NCBI GenBank assembly: GCA_015061575.1
Contig: SUWF01000031.1
Span: 1 to 36,823 of the forward strand
Direction of reading: 5' to 3'
From: Lentisphaerota bacterium
Lineage (GTDB): Bacteria > Verrucomicrobiota > Lentisphaeria > Victivallales > Victivallaceae
DNA length: 36,823 nucleotides
How positions within the stretch are numbered: the first letter of the stretch is position 1; each line of letters starts with the position of its first letter. Shown here in pieces: positions 14,736 to 22,829 of the stretch. Both the position numbers and the translations under genes were made by a program. The notes under the pieces are model-generated. The model was not told the origin of the DNA. It ran no database searches and saw only the letters and a program-made list of their open reading frames with translations.

Positions 14736-15644
14736 ATGAAAAGTAAAGCCGGCTTCACACTCATTGAACTGTTAGTAGTCACCTCACAACTCTGCCGTGA
14801 TTTTTTCAAACGCTTTATTTGTACGGATCAGTACGGATGTGTACGGAAACATACGGAGAGTGCCGCTCACAAAAATACGCCGCATCATACTTGCAAAGCA
14901 AGTGCTTCATGTTTGCCGCAGACAAACGCTTCATGCAGCAACGCTGCGCTTCACACGGCGGAGCCGTGCTTCATTCGATCAGCGTTCACGCTGATCGAGC
15001 TATTGGTGGTTATTGCCATTATCGCTATATTGGCAGCAATGCTTTTGCCCGCATTGTCGGCGGCCCGGGAGCGGGCACGGACATCATCGTGTTCAGCTAA
15101 CATGAAAAATATCGGTAATTATATAAATATGTATGCCGACAGTTGCGAAGGCGAATACTTCCCGCCTATTCAGCTTGTGGAGGGCGATAACGAAAAGGTA
15201 CAATGGTCAAAACGTCTGGCATTAATGTTCAACGAGGGCGAAACCAACAGAGATTTCGGGAAATATTTTTATTGCCCGTCGCATCCTTCTGAACCGGAAA
15301 GCGGATACATTTATCCCTGTACTACCTATGGGGTGCGTGCAGCCAACACCCAGGCAGTCAATACTCCCAACCGGCTTAAAATGGAAAATCCCAGTGAATA
15401 CGGCTTTATCCACGACTCGGTAAATCCGGGGTCCACCAATCCGCAGCGCGGAAGCTACATTATTTACATGGGACTCAACAAAACCAACGGCAATATCCAC
15501 GCCCGGCACAACAGAACATTCAACACTCTTTTTGCTGACGGGCATGTGGAAAACGAACACAAAGACAGTACCGCCCGCAAGAACTATAACAAAGGCACGG
15601 ATAAGGATAAATACAGTGCGTATGTTACTGTAATTGAAGATTAA
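14736..15644 (+). CDS. Prepilin-like protein with palindromic module inserted in its leader
   Basis: A 302-aa pseudopilin-like protein. It starts [15 protein letters not shown], but the motif is then broken by 68 residues (TSQLCRDFF...EPCFIRSA). A second, complete motif follows from residue 84: [32 protein letters not shown]. The module keeps the frame, and no ATG or GTG is available between it and the second motif, so the long product must be made from 14736 (AGAAAGG site) if the gene works. The rest is a typical Lentisphaerota pseudopilin with a hydrophobic helix, CSANMKN, aromatic-rich middle and [11 protein letters not shown] near the end. It is the first gene of the operon, 37 bp before the 1620-aa gene. 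The first motif alone has too short a hydrophobic stretch to act as a pilin helix. Confidence 0.85.
   Translation: MKSKAGFTLIELLVVTSQLCRDFFKRFICTDQYGCVRKHTESAAHKNTPHHTCKASASCLPQTNASCSNAALHTAEPCFIRSAFTLIELLVVIAIIAILAAMLLPALSAARERARTSSCSANMKNIGNYINMYADSCEGEYFPPIQLVEGDNEKVQWSKRLALMFNEGETNRDFGKYFYCPSHPSEPESGYIYPCTTYGVRAANTQAVNTPNRLKMENPSEYGFIHDSVNPGSTNPQRGSYIIYMGLNKTNGNIHARHNRTFNTLFADGHVENEHKDSTARKNYNKGTDKDKYSAYVTVIED
14780..14962 (+). repeat. Palindrome-rich pilin-leader module, copy 2 (part shared with copy 1)
   Basis: Inverted partner of 1-183, with three substitutions and no indels over about 183 bp. The left boundary is sharp, right after the first FTLIELLVV codons. The module continues past the shared, window-limited part to about 14984. 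Its parts are four 10-bp repeats at 14821-14860 (GTACGGATCA, GTACGGATGT, GTACGGAAAC, ATACGGAGAG) and a hairpin array from 14889. It encodes a Cys/Ala/Ser-rich peptide with repeated ASC. Confidence 0.92.
14889..14996 (+). repeat. Tandem array of five different hairpins with constant GCTTCAT spacer
   Basis: Five small hairpins follow one another. Hairpin 1 is ACTTGC-AAA-GCAAGT (14889-14903). Hairpin 2 is GTTTGCC-GCA-GACAAAC (14911-14927, one mismatch). Hairpin 3 is GCAGC-AAC-GCTGC (14935-14947). Hairpin 4 is CACGGC-GGA-GCCGTG (14954-14968). Hairpin 5 is GATCAGCG-TTCA-CGCTGATC (14977-14996). The stems share no sequence, but the linkers are GCTTCAT, GCTTCAT, GCTTCA and CTTCATTC. The right arm of the last hairpin is part of the codons for the second FTLIE motif. 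Confidence 0.9.
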
Positions 15645-15681
15645 AAAGTAAATTTTATAAAATATTGCGAGTGTAAAAAGT

Positions 15682-18600
15682 ATGAGATTTCTTGCGTATG
15701 TCATCTTGAGTTTGGCGGCATTGACTCTTCATGCCGTAGATAAACCATTGGTTCCGGTCATTGAGTGGTCGGGTTATCAAGCCAAAGCTGTTGCTGCACC
15801 CAAAGTCAGTGCGGTCAAAGGGCCCAACGGCAAAAATGCCGTCCGCATCGAGGCCGTTGCGGCCGGAAAATATCAGGGAGCGATCGGCAAATTCACCCCG
15901 CCGGTGGATTTTGGCAAATACTCCGCTATTGAGTTCTATGTCCGGCACAACATCACCGGCAAGGGCATGGTTATTTTTCTGGAAAGCCAAACCGGCAAGG
16001 TGCATGGCAAATTTGCTGCCGGCGGCAAAAAATGGACAAAAGTGGTGATCCCGCTGGATAAAGACAGTTTTACCGCTCAACGGGGCAATACCGTAACATT
16101 CAGCGAAACATATTCCATGCGCATCTCCCCTTATGCCAACATGTCCGCCCAAGGCAAATTTCTGGAATTTGCCGACTTCAAGCTGCTGCCCAAAACCAGC
16201 GGCACCCGGCAGCTCAAAGTTATGAAATATGTGCATAACGGAGAAAAACCCACCAGCGGCGAAAACGGCACCACGCTGACTGACGGCAACAAAAAGAAAA
16301 ATATCCATTACCGGCAGTTCAGCGATGATCCTTTTATCACTTTTGATCTGGGCGGCAAGTTCACTATTGACGAAATCAAGGTCGCTGCCAACTCGGCGCC
16401 CTCCCACAACTTTGCGGAAATCGCCATCTTTGCAAGTCTGGATGATAAAGATTTTACCCCGGCCGGTATCTTACGCAACGAAGCCAGCGGCACCCAGGCC
16501 AAACTGGTGGAATACTCCTTTAAAAGTCAGGATAAACCCATTGTGGGGAGATTCATCCGCTTGAAAGCCACCCGGCCCCGGTCGGACTTTCCGGTGGAAT
16601 TTTCGGAAGTGGAATTTTTTGGCCACACCCCCACCGAAGCGGAAATCGTGAAAGCCGCTGAACTCAATTATGATAACGGCGCAGCGATGCCGGAGCGGAA
16701 CAGTAAAAATTACGCCATATTCCAGCAGGGCGATTACAAACTGTTTGTGTCCAGAACTAACGGCGTAGTCAATGGCCTTTACTACAAAAACAAGCTCATT
16801 GTTCAGCGCATGACCCCCGTTTACACCCTGCAGACCCGGGCAAAAGATACGGTCATTGACGGTCATCTTGATCAGGTCAAAAGCATTGAAACCCTTGACG
16901 GCAAGCTGGTTGTTACTGTAACTAATAAAGCATTGCCCCAGCTGGAACTCAAGCGTACTTATTATGTGGTGAAAAATGCTCTGTTTGAAAAGGTCGAAGT
17001 TATTGATAACGGCATGACTGAACGCAAATTTTTGCGTCTGGCAACCGATGTTATTCTGGAGCAGAAGTTCCGCAGTCAGGGCTTTTACGAAATGCCCGGT
17101 TCTGCAGTGGCGATCGGTATGTTCCGACTGCCTGCCAGCGAAGTGCAGATGGATCGCAGCTTTACCAACATACCCACTATCGGTTTTGAAAATGCCTCCA
17201 CCCGGCAGGTGATCTGGCACACCCGGTTCAAGTTTAACGACCGTTTCACCTATATGGATGTGGGGACTGAAGAAGAAAATCTCCAGATTTTCCGTGCCAA
17301 CGGCTGGCGTATCACTTCGGCAGCCATTGTACCGCTTGACCGCAAAGTCCACAGCTTTGAAAACCGTTTTTCCATCACCGATGGCGGCATGTTGAAAGCT
17401 TATGATGAATATATTTCCACGCCCGAAGCTGCTGCTTACCGCTCCCAAGTCAAGCGTCCGGCATGGCTGCGGGATCTGCGCTGCACCATGTCGACCGGCT
17501 GGAACGGCGCCTACCGGGGCAGCAGTATGCGTTATGCGGAAAATATGCAAAAAGCCTTCTCCCCCCGCGGGTACCTTATTGATCCGGCTATGTACGATAC
17601 TAACGGTATCTGGGGCGATGTGCTTGCTGAGGGCGACGCCGTTTACGGCTGGTTCGGCAACCGCAGTACCGCCGTTGAACTCCGGGAAAAGGTCGCCAGA
17701 TTGCAGAAGATCGCACCCAATCTCAAATTAGCCTATTATACCTGGTTCTGGAGTGCTTTCCCCTGGAGTACGCCGGTAAAAAATCATCCGGAATGGTTTG
17801 TCAAAACTCTCCGCAACGGGTCGCCGGCATCGTGGTTCCCGGGCGTGAACGTAAATTATCTGCGGTTCTGGGGCATTAAAGAGTCCCGGGACGAAGCGGT
17901 GAATCAGATCGTGAATTTTGTCAACGCCTACAATCAGGATGCCTGGTATCTGGATGGCGGCAAGTCCGGTGCTTATGCCAAAGATTGGGACACCATGCAG
18001 ATCGATGACCCCATGGGGCAGACCGATTTTTATCTGGCGGTGCGTAACGCTATTCAGAAAAGTGATCCCAACCGGGTAGTTTTCTTCAACCACAGCGAAA
18101 ATCCGCTGGGGGATATCGGTTATCTGGAAAGTTTCGGCGGCACTTTGACCAACGAGTGGCGGCGGGGGGCTATATTGATGTGGAAGTTCAAGATGTTTGC
18201 CTACAAAGATCCGCTGCATCATTCGGTATATATCTACTGGCTGCCGGGGGTGGATGGAGCTTTCCACAACTACATGGCAGGTATCGGGGTGGTGGCGTCT
18301 TACAACAGCCGCGCTCTTTCGGCAGCTGATATACCCTTTATCGGGGCAAGATACGAGATCCGGCAAGCTCAGATCACCGATGCCGATGTAAAACCCGATT
18401 GGCGGATGGATGCCAAAGAAAATGTGGAATGTATGACGTTGCAGCAGCTCAACAATGGCTGGATCTTCATCAATCCGCACATCACCCGGCCGGAAGTCCG
18501 GGAGATTTCCGCCCTGACCAAACCTTTGAATATCCAGGATCCCACCAAAGATGTTTATGTCTGGCGTTACACTATCAAAAACGGCAAAAAGTACAAAGGG

Positions 18601-20544
18601 CTTTTCGGCGAATCCCAGCTGGCCCGGGCTTATGCGCAAACCGGCTGGATAACCGACCGGGCGGTGGTGCCGCATTTCCTCGGCAAACAAAAATATGCTG
18701 AACGCATCAGTGTGGAAGTACCGCTGAAAGTCAACGAAGCTCAAATACTTATGTTTACTCAGGTGCCGGCAGCCGTGTTGAGTATCGAAAACGAGCCGTC
18801 GCATTATTATCTGGCCGGGCAGCCGGGAATCGAATTGAATGGCGATAACGGCAATTTTACGGTCAACAGCGAATACGCTGCTGCCGAAATCGGTATGCTG
18901 CTGGAAGCCGATCAGGACATCAAAGAAGTCAAGGTCAACGGCAAAGCGGTCAAAGCTGATTTGAGGATCGAAAACGCCATGCGTTGGGCCGTGGTCAAGG
19001 TGGGCAAAGGCGTCAGCAATATCGAGCTTGCCGTTTGTCCGGCAGCTGCGGTCGAGGTAAAGAATTTGAGTGTTGTTCGCAAAGGGCGTACTTTGAGAGT
19101 AAAGGTGGATCCCGCCAATGCTCCTGTATCGATTTACAACGAAGGCAATCTGGTGCTTGCCCGCAGCGGAAGTTTTTCGCTGGAGCTGCCCGACACCATC
19201 CGCCCCGGCGTCTACACGGTCAAAGCGGGAAGTTTGAGCAAAAATATCAAGCTGCCCAAACTGGGCAAGCCCACGAAATTTTTGCCCATATTGATCGACC
19301 TCAAGGATAAACATAAGGTCGAAAAGGTTGATAAAACCGTTAACGGTATCAAAGTTTATTCGCAAGGTACGCTTTGCAGCACCGATGCCTCGGAAGCCCA
19401 AGCTAACAGCAGTAAACTGGCGCTGCACACCGGAACTTTGCGGAATATTGAAAACCACTTCAACCGTACCGGCGCCATGCTGGAGTTTCAGGCCAAACGC
19501 TATGTGCAAGTCCGGATCAAAAACGGTTTTATTTATTACAACAACTACGGCCTTAAACCCCAGAGTCATGTGGTGCGGGGCCAACGGCACACCGTCTTTG
19601 CCGGGCTGATTCTGGACTTTGCCACCGGCAACGGATACACTCACCGTACCGCCGCCGGTTTGGGAATGCAGACCGATAAACGCAAATCCAAGCGGCCTGC
19701 CAACTGGGGCAAAAAAGATGTTTGCGACAATATCTATATGCTGGATAATCTGGTAATCAACAAAACCGCCGAAGTCAAAGAGTTGTGGCTGGATATGCAA
19801 GCATTGGGGGCGCCCGGAAACTGGAACGGCAAACTGGCGCTGACGCTCTATATGGAAGATATCTGCCCCAACCGTTCACTGGATCTGGAAGTGCTGGCAG
19901 TTGCCGATAAGCTTCCGGCCGGAGCCGCCGCTGCCCAACCCATACAGCTGGGTAAACTGCAGACCGCTGTGATCGAACTTAGAAAGATCAACGGCAAGCC
20001 CTCAACCAAAACCCTGCAGTCGTTGGGTAATTTGCACGCCACCAAATTGACTATGACGCAACTGACAACCACGGTCCATGCCGGCTGGGACGATAAAAAC
20101 CTTTATTTCCACTACACAGCCGAAGAGATCCCCGGGCGCAAACCCAATACCGAGGGGGCCAAGATCAACAAACCGTGGTTCTGCGACAGTGTGGAGTTCT
20201 TTGCCGGAAAAACCAACGATCCGGGGATGCTTTATCATATCATCATCGACACTACCGACTGCCGCTATGCCGAAGATATAACTCTGCTGCGGCAAGCCGG
20301 TGATAAAAACATCATCCACCCCGGCAGCGATGTCAAGAGCCAATACAACATCAAGGATGGTTCATGGACTTGTCTGATAACTGTGCCGTGGAGTGTACTC
20401 GGCGGCAAACCGGACAACGGCAAACTTGTGCCCTTTAATTTGATGCGTAACCGCTTGGAACAGGGTAAAAACGATAATTACACGCTGGTCCCCAGCAAGG
20501 TGTATTTCACCGGCAACCAGTTCCAGTTCAAATTGGTTGATTAA
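15682..20544 (+). CDS. Giant secreted glycosidase-like protein with discoidin and CBM9-like domains
   Basis: A 1620-aa exported protein with signal peptide MRFLAYVILSLAALTLHA. A first beta-sandwich covers about 25-175 (KYSAIEFYVRHNITGKGMVIF). A discoidin/F5-8C-like domain covers about 185-315 (ITFDLGGKFTIDEIKVAAN, VGRFIRLKATRPRSDFPVEFSEVEFFG). A beta-rich region and then a TIM-barrel-like catalytic segment follow (about 590-900: LAYYTWFWSAFPW, AWYLDGGKSG with Asp758, FFNHSENPLGDIGYLESFGG with Glu806/Glu816). This resembles GH36/GH-D-type retaining barrels, with Asp758 as possible nucleophile. The C-terminal 150 residues look like a CBM9/DOMON sandwich (AGWDDKNLYFHYTAEE, WFCDSVEFFAGK). The ribosome site is weak (GAGTG). 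It is the second gene of the PocR-AraC operon. Family assignment is open. Confidence 0.75.
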   Translation: MRFLAYVILSLAALTLHAVDKPLVPVIEWSGYQAKAVAAPKVSAVKGPNGKNAVRIEAVAAGKYQGAIGKFTPPVDFGKYSAIEFYVRHNITGKGMVIFLESQTGKVHGKFAAGGKKWTKVVIPLDKDSFTAQRGNTVTFSETYSMRISPYANMSAQGKFLEFADFKLLPKTSGTRQLKVMKYVHNGEKPTSGENGTTLTDGNKKKNIHYRQFSDDPFITFDLGGKFTIDEIKVAANSAPSHNFAEIAIFASLDDKDFTPAGILRNEASGTQAKLVEYSFKSQDKPIVGRFIRLKATRPRSDFPVEFSEVEFFGHTPTEAEIVKAAELNYDNGAAMPERNSKNYAIFQQGDYKLFVSRTNGVVNGLYYKNKLIVQRMTPVYTLQTRAKDTVIDGHLDQVKSIETLDGKLVVTVTNKALPQLELKRTYYVVKNALFEKVEVIDNGMTERKFLRLATDVILEQKFRSQGFYEMPGSAVAIGMFRLPASEVQMDRSFTNIPTIGFENASTRQVIWHTRFKFNDRFTYMDVGTEEENLQIFRANGWRITSAAIVPLDRKVHSFENRFSITDGGMLKAYDEYISTPEAAAYRSQVKRPAWLRDLRCTMSTGWNGAYRGSSMRYAENMQKAFSPRGYLIDPAMYDTNGIWGDVLAEGDAVYGWFGNRSTAVELREKVARLQKIAPNLKLAYYTWFWSAFPWSTPVKNHPEWFVKTLRNGSPASWFPGVNVNYLRFWGIKESRDEAVNQIVNFVNAYNQDAWYLDGGKSGAYAKDWDTMQIDDPMGQTDFYLAVRNAIQKSDPNRVVFFNHSENPLGDIGYLESFGGTLTNEWRRGAILMWKFKMFAYKDPLHHSVYIYWLPGVDGAFHNYMAGIGVVASYNSRALSAADIPFIGARYEIRQAQITDADVKPDWRMDAKENVECMTLQQLNNGWIFINPHITRPEVREISALTKPLNIQDPTKDVYVWRYTIKNGKKYKGLFGESQLARAYAQTGWITDRAVVPHFLGKQKYAERISVEVPLKVNEAQILMFTQVPAAVLSIENEPSHYYLAGQPGIELNGDNGNFTVNSEYAAAEIGMLLEADQDIKEVKVNGKAVKADLRIENAMRWAVVKVGKGVSNIELAVCPAAAVEVKNLSVVRKGRTLRVKVDPANAPVSIYNEGNLVLARSGSFSLELPDTIRPGVYTVKAGSLSKNIKLPKLGKPTKFLPILIDLKDKHKVEKVDKTVNGIKVYSQGTLCSTDASEAQANSSKLALHTGTLRNIENHFNRTGAMLEFQAKRYVQVRIKNGFIYYNNYGLKPQSHVVRGQRHTVFAGLILDFATGNGYTHRTAAGLGMQTDKRKSKRPANWGKKDVCDNIYMLDNLVINKTAEVKELWLDMQALGAPGNWNGKLALTLYMEDICPNRSLDLEVLAVADKLPAGAAAAQPIQLGKLQTAVIELRKINGKPSTKTLQSLGNLHATKLTMTQLTTTVHAGWDDKNLYFHYTAEEIPGRKPNTEGAKINKPWFCDSVEFFAGKTNDPGMLYHIIIDTTDCRYAEDITLLRQAGDKNIIHPGSDVKSQYNIKDGSWTCLITVPWSVLGGKPDNGKLVPFNLMRNRLEQGKNDNYTLVPSKVYFTGNQFQFKLVD

Positions 20545-20584
20545 AATCATTGCGGCAAGTTTTTCAGAAAAGGAAGATTTATTT

Positions 20585-21757
20585 ATGAAAAAAACGATTT
20601 GTTCGGTCATACTTTTAACTGCGGCGATTGCCGGCGCAGTTGACGGCAGCTGGAAATCCCGGGGCAGTGCGGTGCTGGATCCGGCGGGCAAAAATCAGGC
20701 CGGAAATCCCTGCATTACCGCCGTTGGCAGCGGCGCGGGCAAAGGTTATGGCGGTTTGCAGCTGACTTTCAGTGAAGCGCTGGATCTTAAAGGGGCCGGA
20801 GCGGGCGATACGGTTCGTTTCAAGACTTTTCAGAATATCAACGGTCTGGTAGTCATGTTCCAGGGCAAAAATACGCAGTGCTATCAAAGTATGCGGCTGC
20901 CGGCGGATGGTACCGAGGTGGTTTTGACGCTCGATCCGGCCAAGTGGCAGGGCTGCAAAGGTGAATGGGGCAGCTATACTGGAATGGTCTTTTATCAGTC
21001 CGCTTTCAAACAGCGGTACAAATCTTTGGGCATCACCAGTCTGGTGATCGAAAAAGGCGGCAAAAAACTTTATGAATACCAGAGCAGCAACACTCTGGCG
21101 GTGCGCACGAATCAGGTTTACAATCTGGGCCGTGGCGGACACAATTCAGCAGATCTCTTGCGGCGGCAGCTGGCGAAGGCGCTGAAACTCCGTCCCACGC
21201 TGGCTGTTGTAATGGTCGGCAGCAACGATGCCGGTAATCCCCGCAAGATGCTGACGCTGGATAAGTATGAAGCCAATTTGCGCAAGCTTACTGCGGATTT
21301 GGAAAAATCCGGCGCCAAAATAATATTGATCACGCCGCCGCCCTGCATTCCGGAGATCGTTTACAAGCGCTCCAGCAAAGAAAAAATCGGCGATGTCAGC
21401 GCAACCGTGCTGAAAATCGTGGCGATAATCAAAAAACTTGCCGCCGAAAAAGGTTATCCGCTGGTGGATTATTACGACATCGTCAGCCGGAAAGCTCCGC
21501 TGGAAAGTGCGGAAAGTTATTTGCGCAACCCTGCTAACAGCGATTCGCTCGATGGCGTGCATCCCACCCGGGAAGGTTATGCAGCTTTGAGCAAAGCTGT
21601 TCTGGAGGTTATCCGCCAACAGCAGCTGCCGACCGCCCGGGTGGTTTGTCTGGGCGACAGTATCACTTTCGGCAGTGCCATGCTTGGCGCCGGTACCAGC
21701 TACGGAACCAGTTATCCGGCGCAGCTGGCAGAATTGTTGAATCCGGCTGGCAAGTAA
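20585..21757 (+). CDS. Secreted SGNH-hydrolase-type esterase with circularly permuted catalytic blocks
   Basis: A 390-aa exported protein: signal peptide (residues 1-18, ...AAIAGA), a beta-sandwich binding domain (about 20-165) and an SGNH/GDSL hydrolase domain. All four catalytic blocks are present but in the order II-III-V-I. Block II is VYNLGRGGHNSAD (178-190). Block III is VVMVGSNDAG (208-217, Asn214). Block V is DSLDGVHPTREGY (Asp323, His326). Block I comes last, VVCLGDSITFG (353-363, nucleophile Ser359), and the protein ends about 30 residues later at SYPAQLAELLNPAGK. In normal family members GDS opens the domain and leads into block II. The likely role is removal of acetyl or other acyl groups from the glycan. 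The ATG at 20585 has AGGA and leads into the signal peptide. The gene begins 40 bp after the giant glycosidase. Confidence 0.85.
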   Translation: MKKTICSVILLTAAIAGAVDGSWKSRGSAVLDPAGKNQAGNPCITAVGSGAGKGYGGLQLTFSEALDLKGAGAGDTVRFKTFQNINGLVVMFQGKNTQCYQSMRLPADGTEVVLTLDPAKWQGCKGEWGSYTGMVFYQSAFKQRYKSLGITSLVIEKGGKKLYEYQSSNTLAVRTNQVYNLGRGGHNSADLLRRQLAKALKLRPTLAVVMVGSNDAGNPRKMLTLDKYEANLRKLTADLEKSGAKIILITPPPCIPEIVYKRSSKEKIGDVSATVLKIVAIIKKLAAEKGYPLVDYYDIVSRKAPLESAESYLRNPANSDSLDGVHPTREGYAALSKAVLEVIRQQQLPTARVVCLGDSITFGSAMLGAGTSYGTSYPAQLAELLNPAGK

Positions 21758-21791
21758 ACGTACAAAATTACCTGAAAAAAGGACTTTTACT

Positions 21792-22826
21792 GTGATCAAT
21801 GTAGTAGTTTCCGGGTTGGGACGCATTGCCTGGCGTTACCATCTGCCGATGATACAAAAAGATGAACGCTTCAACTTGCTGGCAGTTTCCGACCCCGTGG
21901 AGTCCCGGCGGCAGGAGGCGGCTGCCGAATATCCCGGGATCCGCACTTATGCGGATTTTGAAGAAATGCTGGCCCATGAACCCACGGCCAATATGGCGGT
22001 GATCGCTTCGCCGACGCTTTTTCATAAAGATCAGAGTGTGGCTGCGTTGGAACGGGGCTTGAATGTCTTTCTGGAAAAACCGATGTGCGAGTCGCTGGAA
22101 GCTGCGCAAATTGTGGCCGATACGGCCCGGCGCACCGGCGGCAAGGTCATGTTGTATCAGCCGCATCGCAACTGGGGAGAATATCTGATTTTTCAAAAGA
22201 GTGTGCGGCAGAAACTCGGGCGCATAACCCACTCCCGGCGGATATTGGAGTTTTACAACCGGCGCAACGACTGGCAGAGCCGGATCGATTGCGGCGGCGG
22301 TATGCTCAACAACTATGGAGCGCACTATATAGATCAGTTTCTGGCGGCGTTCGGCCCCGGACCGCTCAAAGTCAAAGGTGCGCTGATGCAGCGTACAGTA
22401 GGTATTGGCGATGCGGAGGATCTGGTAAGCGTGCTGCTGGAATCGCCTTCCGGGGTTTCCGGCAGTGTGGAAATCAATCTGGGCGCCGCGGCCAAAACTG
22501 ACAGCTGGGAGGTCTTCGGTACTTTGGGCAGCGCCCGCTACTGCGAAGCTGACAAATCCTGGGTGATAACCTACATTGAGCCGGGCACGCTGCCCGAACT
22601 GGATATGCAGCAGACGATGGCGGCACAGGATCGGGCGTATTCGCTGGAAAGCAATATACCCTGGAAAACTGAAACGCTGCCGGCGGAACGTTGGGATGTA
22701 CCCTCATACTATAACTACATTTACGAGTATTTTGCCGAAAATAAACCCGCTTATGTGCCGCTGAGCGAAAGCATGGAACTTATGCGTATATTGGCAGATT
22801 GCCGCAAAAAAGCAACTATGGAGTAA
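21792..22826 (+). CDS. Gfo/Idh/MocA-family oxidoreductase
   Basis: A 344-aa NAD(P)-dependent sugar or sugar-acid dehydrogenase-like enzyme of the cytoplasm. The Rossmann domain has VVVSGLGRIAWRYHLP (dinucleotide loop G8-G10), VIASPTLFHKDQ and the family signature LEKPMCES with Glu95-Lys96-Pro97. The C-terminal sheet domain follows (GGGMLNNYGAHYIDQFL, where Asp/His residues usually act in catalysis). It starts with GTG, preceded by AAGGA. Only 3 bp separate it from the isomerase-like gene, so translation is coupled. Oxidation or epimerisation of a sugar released by the upstream enzymes is the likely job; the substrate is not readable. Confidence 0.92.
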   Translation: MINVVVSGLGRIAWRYHLPMIQKDERFNLLAVSDPVESRRQEAAAEYPGIRTYADFEEMLAHEPTANMAVIASPTLFHKDQSVAALERGLNVFLEKPMCESLEAAQIVADTARRTGGKVMLYQPHRNWGEYLIFQKSVRQKLGRITHSRRILEFYNRRNDWQSRIDCGGGMLNNYGAHYIDQFLAAFGPGPLKVKGALMQRTVGIGDAEDLVSVLLESPSGVSGSVEINLGAAAKTDSWEVFGTLGSARYCEADKSWVITYIEPGTLPELDMQQTMAAQDRAYSLESNIPWKTETLPAERWDVPSYYNYIYEYFAENKPAYVPLSESMELMRILADCRKKATME

Positions 22827-22829
22827 GGA

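Noticed and set aside
14889-14996. CRISPR array
   Set aside because: The constant part is only 7 bp, the variable parts are self-complementary and 13-20 bp long, and the stretch is translated within a gene.
14821-14996. Integron attC or similar recombination site
   Set aside because: There is no integrase in the window, no R/L box pattern, and the hairpins are several separate short stems rather than one long imperfect one.
14754-15011. Translational bypassing between the two FTLIELLVV motifs
   Set aside because: The insert keeps the reading frame, so no ribosome hop is needed to make the protein, and the possible take-off and landing codons differ in DNA.
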